Assembly (NCBI GenBank): GCA_003117195.1
Contig: BDSI01000073.1
Span: 496,001 to 560,000, forward strand
DNA length: 64,000 bases
From: Eudorina sp. 2006-703-Eu-15
Lineage: Eukaryota > Chlorophyta > Chlorophyceae > Chlamydomonadales > Volvocaceae
Direction: 5' to 3'
Shown: positions 35,501 to 45,368 of the stretch, one piece after another
How positions within the stretch are numbered: position 1 is the stretch's first letter
How the letters are laid out: the number at the start of each line of letters is the position of its first letter
Notes under the pieces: model-generated
Seen by the model: the letters and a program-made list of their open reading frames with translations, nothing else
The model's database searches: none
Told to the model about the DNA's origin: nothing
Translations under genes and position numbers: made by a program

Positions 35501-38500
35501 GGCGGACTGTCTGGATCCAGAAACCTACCCCAAGGCGCGCTTCGTGTCCGAGTACGGGTACCAGACCTTCGCGTCGTACGAAGTGATACGACATTACGGC
35601 AAGCCGTCGGACTTTGAACCGCTCTCCGCTTTCATGCAGCACAGGTAATGCAGTGAGGCATGCATGAGGTGTGGGGCGGTTGTAGCGGTTGTGTGCGTGT
35701 GACAGGTGATGACGGTTGTGTGACGTACGGCAAGCGTGTGATCAAACGTAAACCACACTGCTGTGTTGCTACACCGTAAACCGTACAACGTACACCGTAC
35801 AGGCAGCGCCATCCTGAGGGCGAATCCCAGCTCCTGGCCTCCCTCGCGGCCCACTTCCGACAGCCCCCCCGCGGATGGGACCCCAGCAATAGCAGCTCCA
35901 GTCAGCAGACGTCGACGGGATGCATCGACGTGCCGGTCCCGGGTGAGCTCCCCTCCACCGGGAGGGGTGGGGGCTTGGGGCCATGGGATGAGGACGGGAG
36001 GCGAGGAGAGGGGGATGGAACGGAGGAGAGGGGAATGGAAGGGAGAACAGACAGGGTAATGGAGCGGAGAAGGGATGGAAGGGAGGGGAGGGGCCAGGTC
36101 CCTAGGGTTGGTTCCTTCGTCTCGGACGCGCGGCGTTGTATGGCCTTTGGATGGGATCCTTCACTTTGTAGGATCCTTCACTTAGGATCCTTCACCTATC
36201 TGCTGGTAGTCACAGCAGCTGGAATAATGCAGCGCGCGTGTCCGATCGGACGCGCGCGCTGCATTATTGTTTCGCTGTCGCGACAGCGCGATTATTTGCG
36301 GGTTCGCTGTCGCGACCGTGAAACCGCAAAACAGTCATCGGCACAAAACAAGCAACGGACTAACACCGCCCGCGCCCTTCCGTCCTCCTTCCCCCTTGAT
36401 CCAAGTGGGTTGGTCCGCGCCGGGAATGACTGGAGGCAGGCATGACTGCAAGCCGCCCGCTCGGCAGCTAGTTCATTCCCCCAACGCAGCTTGTTTCAAC
36501 ATGTGTACCGATTTCCTATACAGTATGTCCCGCCCCAGGATTCGCCCTGAGTCTTTATCGGATATTTGCTCTGGCAGCAGCGCAGTATGCATATGTCTAC
36601 CAATGTCTTATATTCCCCTATTATCAACCCACTCTGCGCCGGCCCCCGCAGGGGATATCTACACCTGCGCCCAGCAGGCCTCCTGGGGAAAGTGCTCCGC
36701 CGACTTCATCCGGATTGGCAATTACTGCGCGGCGACCTGCAAAACCTGCACCGCCAGTAGCACAGGCAGTAGCGGCACGGCAGGCAGTAGCAGCACGGGC
36801 AGTAGCACCAGCAACAGCACACGCAGTAGCACCAGCAACAGCACGGGCAGTAGCAACAGCAACAGCACGGGCAGTAGCACCAGCAACAGCACGGGCAGTA
36901 GCACCAGCAACAGCACGGGCAGTAGCACCAGCAACAGCACGGGCAGTAGCACCAGCAACAGCACGGGCAGAAGCACCAGCAACAGCACGGGCAGTAGCAC
37001 CAGCAACAGCACGGGCAGTAGCAGCAGCAACAGCACGGGCACTAGCAACAGCAACAGCACGGGCACTAGCAGCGGAAGCAGCAGCGATGACGCCGACGGG
37101 CAGCAGCGTCCGACGAATGGCACGCAGCAGACGAATCTGACAGCGCAGCCGCTCCCTAGGACGACGAATCAGACAGCGCAGCAGCACCCAACGACGAATC
37201 AGACAGCGCAGCAGCACTCAACGACGAATCTTACGGCGCATCAGCTGCCTTCGGCGAATCAGACAGCGCAGCAGCACCCAACGGCGAATCTGACAGCGCA
37301 ACAGCTGCCAATGACGAATCAGACCGCGCAGCCGCGCCCAGCGACGAATACGACTACGACGAATCAGACAGCGCAGCTCCATACGACGAATCTGACAGCG
37401 CAGCAGCTGCCAATGACGAATCAGACAGCACAGCAGCGCCCAACGACGAATATGACGAATCAGACAGCGCCTACGATGACGGGGCGGGAGCTGTATCTCC
37501 CCTGGATCTACCAGCTGCAGGTGGGGCGCATGCCGTACATGCCGTACATGGGGCACTGAAGCGGCGCTTGGAGTGGTTATTTGGGAGGGCGCGAGGGGCG
37601 CGGGACGGAAGGATCCGGCTCGGGCAGCAGGCATCGACAGACCCGTGGGTCGGTCGGTATGGTTGCGGCGCTACAGGTAGCTAGGTTTACATCCGGTCTC
37701 GGAATATTACGGCCAGTGGGTCAAGGCCCGATCGAACGGGTCAAGATAGAGCTCGAGGGACAATCTCGGCATCCCCCGCAATAATGTTATGGTTAACCGT
37801 TAACCGTTAACCGTTACAAGGTGGACCGAGGACCGTTAGTCCCGACCGGCGGGCTCCCCAGGCCGGCACCATCTACCAGGGCTACCATGTCACCTGGCCC
37901 CATCACAGAAACAAGAAAGGCGGTTAGCTTCGAAAGGTATAACCAACCAATTGCAGTCCCTGTCGATTCGCTGTTCAGTACCACCTATTATTAAGGCTGT
38001 TAGTGGATGTTACAGCGGACCCCGCGGGTCATACACCTGTCAAGGATAATGCAAGTTTCAGGAACGAACCGTTTAAGGAAGCAAGGCCCACAGATCCGCA
38101 CCTCGCTCGCTCGGCCCACCTTGGACTAATAAACCACCACATCAACGAACTAACTGCACCACACCGGTATGCGGTATCCCAACCAACTGACCAACCAACT
38201 TATTGAACCCCGCGACGACGCCCTCGCGCGATTCGCACATACAGGTCCAGCAGTCGCTCTGCTACGCGACTGCGATCGGTCGGTGGCGCTCGCTGCGCTC
38301 CGACCCACGGGTCATGTCCATGGGCGTGCTGTACTGGCAGCTCAACGACATCTGGCCTGGTTACAGTTGGGCGTCGTTGGATTACGGCGGTAGTTGGAAA
38401 CCGTTGCACTCGACTGTGCGGCGGGTTTTCGCGCCGGTGGCGGTTGTGGCGTCGTACTACAAGAGCCGCAGCGAGAACGTGACGGTAGGGGGGCGGAAGG

Positions 38501-41291
38501 GCCGCGAGCGAGGGGTCAGGGCGGGGTCAGGAGGGGTCCATCTTGCGGTGGAGGGCGGAGTACGTGATGAGGCACTCAGCATACACGGCAGGCTAAGCGG
38601 CAGGCCAAGCAAGAAGGGCCGCTGGGGACAATCAGTACCATGACATTCATGGCGCATGTGGGGAGAGCTTACCATATCACCGTAATTGAGGAAATCCGAG
38701 GCTTGGTGTCGCGGCCGTCATTCGTAGCGCCAGCTGTAGATAATATTAACCATAAGCGGTTGTAAATCCACACAGTGATTTGCGTGAGTGACGCCCGCTT
38801 TTGCGTGTATATATCCGCATCAGTACCTATCTGTGCCCGTCGCTGCCAATAATCAATCCCAATCGCGCAAGGCGTACGTCGTCAACGACAGTCCGGACGA
38901 AGTTGCCGTACAGCTCACCGTGGACGTGGTGTCGCTGGCGCCGGTGGGGACGTGTCCCGGCGGCAACACAAGTACGAACAGTACGGCAACGTCGTGTACG
39001 AACAGTTCTGGGTCGGGCGCGGCGGGCGGCGCAGACGCAGCGAGGAAGGCCACGGTGAGGTCTCATCTTTCATCTCCTTTAGTCGTCGAGACCGGCGGTG
39101 AGAAATAAGGAAGCGCGCAACCCCCGTAGTACACTTAGTTTTGGGTCTCTCGCGGATTTCGCGGATTTTGCGGATCTTGCGGATCTCTCGGATGTCTCGG
39201 ATCTCTCGAGTGCGTCCGTACAAGTGCCAACCCACCTGCAGACCTCAGTAGTACGGTTCGGAATAAATTCAATAAATTCATTTTGAACAATTCCGCGACG
39301 ATCGACTTTGACGCCAGCAAAATGTTTATAAATGTTTAGAATTTAAACTATTTAGTTAAATGGTTAAAAATATTTTCTCACCAGCCTCGTTCAGTCCCTT
39401 TCGACATTGCATGCGATTCGATCCCGCACAACGAAACGGAACCTGACGAAAGATGTACATCTCCTGCGCCTCCCGCACTGGGCCGTACTGCAGTACGCGG
39501 TCTTGAACCTGACGGCGACGCCGCAGCGCAGCACCGCCGCCCTGGACGCGCCAGCATCCCAGCTGCTCGCTGCGCTGCCCAACTGCTCCGAAACCACGTG
39601 CGTCCTACTGCTGCGCCTCCAAGTCTTGACCCCCGCCGGCGGCGCCGCCAGTGACCGTCTGTGGCCCTGGGGTCGGCTGGGGCCCGCAAGTGACGTGGCA
39701 ACGCTCGTACAGATGGCGAACTGGCGGAACGACGTCAGTGGCGTGGCACCGGCGGGCGGCAGTGGCGGCAGCGCCGCCGCCGCCGCCGCCGCTGGCGGCG
39801 GCGTCGGAACTGACGCCGGCGCGAGTCCCACGGGCGACGTTGTGGCGGACGGAATGCTGCCGAGCGTCGGCCTGCAAGCAGACATTGATGCGGCCGCGAG
39901 AGCCAACGAGAGCCAGGCTGCCGGCGGCGGCGGCGGCAGCGGCGCAGCGGCGGCGGCGGCGCCGGAGGCGTCGTCGGAGTGGTGGGACTGGGCGACGTCG
40001 CAGGAGATGGTGCTGCTGGCACCTCCAAAGGTGGGGCGATGCAGAAGCCGGACGGAGGCAGAAGGCCGTAGCGTTGCGGTCCAGGGGCTGCCGAGCGGGC
40101 TTCAATAATGCCGTACATACCGCGTGTTGGGAAGGGCAAAGGGGGCGCGGCGCGCATTATAGCTGTAGCAACTCCATATCGTCGGTGGCGCTTCCGATGA
40201 CTTGTCTCGCTCGGACCCCGCAGGCAGTAGTGCCGTACAGTGCCGTACCATGTCTAGGTCCACCACGGATGTGATCTTTTGTTTTCGATCGTTCCAAGAC
40301 TGCCGCCCAGCCACGCACCGACGATACCTTACATGTGCCGTACCATGCCGTACCATGCCGTACCATGCCGTGTTGGCTTTCCCCTGGGGCACGACAGGAC
40401 CTCGAGCTCAGCCCGCCGGGTATCGAGGTGTACGACGTGCAGAACCGGACGCTGCCGGGCGGCGGCCCGTCGTCGGCGGGCCCGTCGTACGAGTGGTGTT
40501 TCCGGCTGCGGGCCCGGCGGGCGCCCGCCTTGTTCGTAACGCTCGAGAGCTCCCTGCCGGGCACCTTCAGCGAGAACCTGCTGCCGCTGCTCCTTGATGC
40601 GGCAAACACGATGGTGCCGAGGTCGCCGACGGCATCGGCGGCGCCGGCGGCGCCGAACGTCAGCAGCTCCGAGACGACGGCGGAGGTGACCTCGAGTCTT
40701 GCCGGCGAGCTTGGAAATGTAAGCAGCAGCCGCCTCAACAACACGGCTGCCCAGACGTCAAACAGCAGCCGCCTCAACAACACGGCTGCCCAGACGTCAA
40801 ACAGCAGCCGCCTCAACAACACGGCTGCCCAGACGTCAAACAGCAGCCGCCTCAACAACACGGCTGCCCAGACGTCAAACAGCAGCCGCCTCAACAACAC
40901 GGCTGCCCAGACGTCAAACAGCAGCCGCCTCAACAACACGGCTGCCCAGACGTCAAACAGCAGCCGCCTCAACAACACGGCTGCCCAGACGTCAAACAGC
41001 AGCCGCCTCAACAACACGGCTGCCCAGACGTCAAACAGCAGCCGCCTCAACAACACGGCTGCCCAGGCGGGAGAAATCTTGAGGCGTTCCGCGATGGATT
41101 CCGGGGCTGCGGCGGCGGCGGCGGCACCAGCCGCCATGCCGGTGGTCGTGGTGTACGACAGCGACCTGGCGGAGGCGGGCGCAAGTCCTCGTGTTTGTTT
41201 CCGTACGGTCGTGGATGTGCCGGGCGGAGCGGCGGGCTTCCTAACACAGCTGACCGTCCGGGATCTTTACGGCATGCAGACGTTCACGTGA
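28593..41291 (+). CDS. Secreted GH2 beta-mannosidase with inserted ShKT-like module and sequon repeats
   Basis: Hydrolyses terminal beta-mannosides; secreted or vacuolar. 18 exons: 28593-29248, 29711-29992, 30590-30728, 30917-31055, 31505-31899, 32396-32906, 33021-33192, 33605-33728, 33959-34036, 34240-34344, 34861-34989, 35502-35644, 35803-35942, 36652-37520, 38245-38484, 38824-39054, 39395-40030, 40398-41291 (5883 nt, 1960 aa, phases all fit). A signal peptide ([20 protein letters not shown]) supports the start at 28593. GH2 landmarks: [89 protein letters not shown]. The acid/base Glu is E832 ([12 protein letters not shown]) and the nucleophile is E927 (RFVSEYGYQ). The ShKT-like Cys module is at about 998-1037, followed by a Ser/Thr/Asn/Gln linker to about 1284; the barrel then resumes ([17 protein letters not shown]). 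The C-terminus has nine 13-residue repeats (about 1773-1886). Usual length is about 850-950 aa. Least certain: the ends of exons 5 and 10, and the GC donor after exon 2. Confidence 0.9.
29260..29402. repeat. GCAGT/GCAGC pentanucleotide satellite in intron 1
   Basis: About 28 units of GCAGT with interspersed GCAGC variants, starting 12 bp after the first donor site of the beta-mannosidase gene. It is open in several frames and so mimics coding sequence. Confidence 0.9.
30263..30312. repeat. 10-bp GGGGCATGC-type tandem repeat in intron 2
   Basis: About five units of GGGGGCATGC in the beta-mannosidase intron. Each unit contains the SphI-type palindrome GCATGC. Confidence 0.8.
32143..32254. repeat. 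14-bp minisatellite, exactly 8 copies, intron 5
   Basis: Unit GAAGTCTCTCTTTG. The first copy has one change (CTCCC); the other seven are identical. It lies between beta-mannosidase exons 5 and 6 and precedes GTGTGC-rich simple sequence. Confidence 0.95.
35368..35433. repeat. Inverted repeat, 22-bp arms, in intron 11 of beta-mannosidase
   Basis: The left arm (35368-35389) begins ACACGGCGCAGCGAATACCC. The right arm (35412-35433) is its reverse complement with one mismatch. The 22-bp spacer is itself partly self-complementary with the left flank (TTCCACG / CGTGGAA). A stable hairpin is expected in DNA or pre-mRNA. Confidence 0.85.
36223..36288. repeat. 46-bp near-perfect palindrome plus 16-bp perfect palindrome, intron 13
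   Basis: 36223-36268 has two 23-bp arms (AATAATGCAGCGCGCG... centred on CCGATCGG) with a single mismatch and no spacer. Five bases later 36273-36288 is the exact 16-bp palindrome CGCTGTCGCGACAGCG. Both lie in the intron immediately before the exon that carries the ShKT insertion. Confidence 0.9.
36760..37062 (+). repeat. 24-bp coding repeat: SSTSNSTG linker
   Basis: About 12 units of AGTAGCACCAGCAACAGCAC plus GGGC inside exon 14 of beta-mannosidase, encoding the eight-residue unit SSTSNSTG with N, R and S variants. Each unit contains an NST N-glycosylation sequon. Confidence 0.9.
40724..41067 (+). repeat. 39-bp coding minisatellite, 9 copies: [13 protein letters not shown]
   Basis: Nearly identical 39-bp units in the last exon of beta-mannosidase. 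Each encodes 13 residues with the sequons NSS and NNT. The near identity of the units implies recent expansion. The antisense strand is also open and produces a spurious repetitive frame. Confidence 0.95.
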
Positions 41292-42883
41292 TGTGCATGT
41301 GGCATCGCACGCAGCGCGTGCGCGCATCCATCATTTGGTTTGTGTTTGTGTTTGGGTACGGGTTCGGGTTCGGGCTCGGGGTTTGGTTTGGGGTTTGGGG
41401 TATGTATCTACGTGGCATGCATCCTAGGCAGCGCTAGTAAGCAGTGCGAATGACGGAAGGGCAGGCACGAAGCACCGGGTAAGGGAAGGGAACCGAGGTA
41501 CGAGGTACGGGGTACGGGGTATGGGGTACTGGGTACGGAGCCGTAATAGTAAGGCGCGCGGCCAGCAGAGACCAGCAGGTAGGCGATGTGCATGCGCTGC
41601 ATAAGTGCATGAACCAATGAATCCAATCCTCGTGCGTAATACGAGAATGGCCTTTATTTCACGAAGGGAACGAAGCCTTTGTCTGCAGCGAATGAACGGC
41701 CACAGAGTTGTCTCTTGTGTGCTCAGGCGGTTTGCTTCAAGGAAACGATGTGTCATTACTGCTGAGTACCGTATCCCAGATCCCGGACCAGAATCCCAGA
41801 TCGAGCGATCCTGGATCCCGGATCCGTCACGCGCCTACAATCCACCGACCTAGCCACAACACCGGCCACAATCGCTTTTATGTCCTTTGCTTTTTCTCAT
41901 TCGCACGCACTTCATGTTGTCGCGCAATGGAACGAACTGAGGGTTTTTCCGAGATTCTAGCAGATAGGTTGTAACAACCGTACGGCATAGCGTACACAGT
42001 ATAAGTCAATATCAAAGAGCCCGCACAACATCTCGAGTAGCCTTTGTCACCAAACGCTACATAGGTAGATCCTCTGGTATGTAGGTAGATTGATTGTTTG
42101 ATTGTTTGATTGGGCGTAGCAGCGCGACATCAAGTAACATCAAGGCTACAACGCCTATAGGCGCTGTCGGCACCTACGCCTGAACTCTGAACCCGAATCC
42201 AGTCCGCCGCTGAGTGTGTACCGAACGAATGAAAGTCGTGTACGTCACCCTCGCTCGTTGTTAGATAGTGCGTACTGTCTAGTGGCATGGAAGGCGGCTG
42301 AGCATGCCTTGATTCCTTTGCTTATCGATGTTGATGCTGATGAATTACTGATGCGTGGTTGGCAAGCACAGTGCGTGCGAATGTATGCCTTGCTTGCTTG
42401 TTGGGCCTTACTTCATTCTTGCGCCTTAGTGCGCGGACGGACGGACGGCTTGCTTGGAGGGCCAGTCAGACGTCGCATACCGTACGTTGTGATACCTGAT
42501 AAGATTTTACACGCAAATATCGCCACCTGCAAATACACGTCCAACATAACTCACACTGATATGCACAGAAGTTATAACACGGGCCGAGTCTCAACCGACG
42601 ACAGTGCGGTATTAATCCACGCACCGATCCATGCCACCACGCGTGGGGCCAAAATAGGTAAATGGTCTTGAAGCAATCTGATCGTAGCTTCACCTCATTC
42701 AGAGTCTCACAATGAGAGCATAAGCATGCATTCTATATATTTATATCACCAGTACAAGCAAGATAGGCAAGCAATCACGTAAGTGTAGTTTCATACATAG
42801 TCACCGCCGTACTGTACGACACATCGTTGGCGAGTACGTTGGCGGCCCTTCATATTAATCGTCTACGCCCTCGACTTAAATTG
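41292..42883. other. Intergenic region, no gene recognised
   Basis: Follows the beta-mannosidase stop codon. It has GGGTTCGGG/GGTTTGG-rich sequence at 41340-41402 and a TGTAA (the Chlamydomonas-type polyadenylation signal) at 41970-41974 that could serve the upstream gene, though a 5-mer is weak evidence. Frames around 42216-42671 are open but have no family resemblance. Confidence 0.4.
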
Positions 42884-43584
42884 TCATCTATCCGCACATG
42901 TACGGCAGGTACGAAACCAACTAATCAAAACATCAGAGGTGTACGGCACGCCGTACTGCTCGTGCAGGAACACGCCGGTGGCCAGCTGCCCCGCACGCGC
43001 CGCCGCGGACATGGCGGAGTAGTAGTGATCATCAGGATGCACAAAGAACTCGCCCCTTGGCGGGGACTTCGCCTCGGTGAGCAGCCAGGAGCAGATCCGT
43101 GTGCTGCCCGCCTCCGCCGCACCCTTGAGCATCTCTTCGGCTCGCTCCTGCTTGCTGACGCCGCACTCCAGCGGCCACAGCAGCTGGCAGGTCTCCAGAC
43201 ACCCAGCCCGCGCGGCGTTGTAGAACACAGGCGCGCGTGTCGGGGCGATGCGAGCCGCCCCCAGGGCCACCACCACGTTGGCGGGGCTGCCGCCGTCAGC
43301 TGCACCAGCTGTTCGCGCTGCTCGAATGTGAGGCAGCGCACGGCGTCGGGTCGGCTCCAGTGCTGCAGGAAGGCCTCGGGGGGCACGGGCTGCGAGAGGC
43401 GGACGGTGCGGTGCTGCAGGGCGCTGAAGCGGGCCGCGGCGGCCTTGCACAGCGGCCGGACGCTGCAGGTGATGGAGTTGGGGGAAAGGGCGGCGCAGAT
43501 AGTCAACGCCAGGTCAAGAGGCAAGCTGTCCCAGAGGCTCTCCGGTTGCGGTGCAGTCGCGGCTCGGGGCTCAGAAAGCGCCAT
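42884..43584 (-). pseudogene. Ankyrin/F-box-like volvocine protein, frameshifted and short
   Basis: The N-terminus (MALSEPRAATAPQPESLWDS) leads into LPLDLALTICAALSPNSITC, an F-box-like start typical of a large ankyrin-type family in volvocine algae, then TVRLSQPVPPEAFLQHW and RCLTFEQREQLVQLTAA. At about 43285-43295 the conserved continuation (SPANVVVALGAA) is in another frame, so one base is missing or extra. The second part has ankyrin-like helices (VFYNAARAGCLETCQLLWPL, YYSAMSAAARAGQLATGVFL) and stops at 42884, where relatives usually continue with more repeats. Either a truncated pseudogene, a gene with unrecognised introns, or a sequencing error at the shift. Function of the family is unknown to me beyond likely protein-protein binding. 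Confidence 0.55.
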
Positions 43585-44124
43585 CTTGTCCGTTGACGGC
43601 GCCCAGGAAAGGAACGAAGACGCTACTCAAACTTGGGCCTGTTAGCGAAGACCAAGACTACCCAACATCTTAATCAACAAACTAAATATGATAACTTGAT
43701 ATCACCGACCGGTGCCAGAACGCCGAGCTAAGTTTTAAGTATTTACAAACTGTCAGTTTTGTCCGAGTCATTTCCTGGACGCACATATTGTCGGCCAAAT
43801 GCAAGTAAGCTTGTGAACGGGCAAACCGTAAATTGCAGTCGGAGTTTCACCTAGCCCGGAGTTTCGCCTAGCCCGGAGTTTCACCTAGCCCGGAGTTTCA
43901 CCTAGCCCGGAGTTTCGCCTAGCCCGGAGTTTCACCTAGCCCGGAGTTTCGCCTAGCCCGGAGTTTCACCTAGCCCGGAGTTTCACCGAGGCACCGAGCC
44001 GTGACCAACAGACACAACGGACGGTTTGGCGATTTCCGTTGTTCGTAAATCCGGAAGCTCGATTGTCAAACATTAAGTTTTCATTATAAGGCTGAACAAA
44101 ACAAGATCGTTTGGCAAGAGCCGC
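43585..44124. other. Region upstream of the ankyrin-like gene with a minisatellite
   Basis: Apart from the 17-bp array at 43841-43984 I see nothing in this stretch. Confidence 0.4.
43841..43984. repeat. 17-bp minisatellite, about 8.5 copies
   Basis: Unit GGAGTTTCACCTAGCCC. Units vary almost only at one position (CACC or CGCC), giving an irregular alternation. It lies about 260 bp upstream of the start codon of the minus-strand ankyrin-like gene, so it may be promoter or leader sequence. Confidence 0.9.
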
Positions 44125-44436
44125 TCAACGCCAAGGTTTATCAGAGATCCAGACTCCCCAGGCCGTTGCAGGCCCCCCTCCCCGGACCCCGCTGTCATAG
44201 ACGCCCCGCACCGGGAACAGGTTGTACGGGTCAATAGGACGCATCAAGCGCATAAAAAATGGATTGGTGTTGGGGGCTCACGGCGTTTTGGGGTTTGGGG
44301 CAACGAACTTAAACTGACACATGGGTGGGCAGCCGGGAATCTGGGGCCCCGCTGTATATGGAGCTGAAGAGTGCGGCCGGGATCGGAGGGCTGCCCATCG
44401 CCCTTCCCTGATACATCGGCTGTAACGCATCTATCA
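44125..44436 (-). pseudogene. Possible exon remnants of an unrecognised protein
   Basis: Two minus-strand stretches look like protein of a real family rather than chance. One follows a pyrimidine-rich CTCTCTCCTGCAG acceptor (from 44436) and reads ALQPMYQGRAMGSPPIPAAL. The other (from about 44276 to a stop at 44125) reads NPFFMRLMRPIDPYNLFPVR. I could not join them in phase, find upstream exons or name the family. Could be the 3' end of a degraded gene. Confidence 0.25.
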
Positions 44437-45368
44437 CTGCAGGAGAGAGCAAGAAGGTAGGGGCAGCTAGGGGAAGTTCCAGATCGTTGCCCCTCGCTTG
44501 TGTTATAATCTGGAGGAGTACTGACTCAAGTTTCTACGTGAAAACTCGGGCCTCGCATTTTGTCACCGTCGCAAAGTGGACCTTTAGTCCCGACCGTGGC
44601 GTCAAACCGGCCCAGGTCGCTTATATTGCGACCGGTTGCGACTGGATGACGTCTGGACCAGTAGCTTGATGAGTAGGCGTAGCAAACATTAACGCGGTGT
44701 GTTGCGGCATGCACGCGGAATGCGGCAGCAGCCATCACTGCGCACGTACGTTCACAGGGGCGGGCGGCGGTTGGGTTGCGGTTGGGCGGCGGTTGGTCGT
44801 TCCCGGGATCGTTCGCGTCGCGCACCTCCAGTCCCTACTGCAGACCCTCGGCAAGCAAAAGCTATACTTGTAAGCTGAGTTGTGCTGAGTGCCTCCAAAC
44901 AGTTATGCACGCCTTTCATGATGGTCGATGGTTCCGCTGTGCTGCGGTCAAGTGCTGTCCACCGAACGCCCTTTGGACGCTCGGAAGCCCTGCAAGTAAT
45001 CATCCGATACGCAGAAGGGCTAATTCGTTTTTGATTACGGATGCCGGACCTTCCTCTTAGAATCTCTGTCATGTTTCAGAGGGGTGACGCCATGTTCCGG
45101 GGTACGACGTAGGACCAAGACCTCGCATCCTTTCGCCTTCTTAAGCCCTCTTCCGCCGATGAGCGGTCAGGTCAGATCCCCTGCCTCTATCTCAAATTCT
45201 CAAACCCATCCGACTTTCCTGCCTTTAGGGTTTTCCGCACACGATCTTCGGTACTCTGCACACAGCTCTAGGTTGTTGTATTTTTCTCGACTCTCCCGGA
45301 CGACCGCCTCTCTCGCCGCGCCGCGCCGCGCCTGTCCGTCCAGCCACCGTCCAGCCACCCTATCCACC
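44437..45368. other. Intergenic region, no gene recognised
   Basis: Includes a copy (44573-44600) of a dispersed GTGGACC...TTAGTCCCGACCG sequence also seen near 37819 and 47941, and the presumed promoter of the small membrane-protein gene close to 45369. Confidence 0.4.

Noticed and set aside
36715..37217. Ala/Val-rich and Leu/Val-rich frames on both strands
   Set aside because: Other registers of the SSTSNSTG repeat; the Ser/Thr/Asn frame is the one that splices in phase with the beta-mannosidase.
40724..41067. Regular 39-bp repeats as a CRISPR array
   Set aside because: The repeats are contiguous with no unique spacers, lie in a coding exon, and the genome is eukaryotic.
40157..41137. 326-codon minus-strand frame with a [13 protein letters not shown] repeat
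   Set aside because: It is the antisense of the 39-bp coding minisatellite in beta-mannosidase exon 18; the plus strand carries the in-phase gene.
41970..41974. TGTAA as the polyadenylation signal of beta-mannosidase
   Set aside because: It is the right type for this group, but a 5-mer 680 bp downstream is too weak to annotate as a feature.
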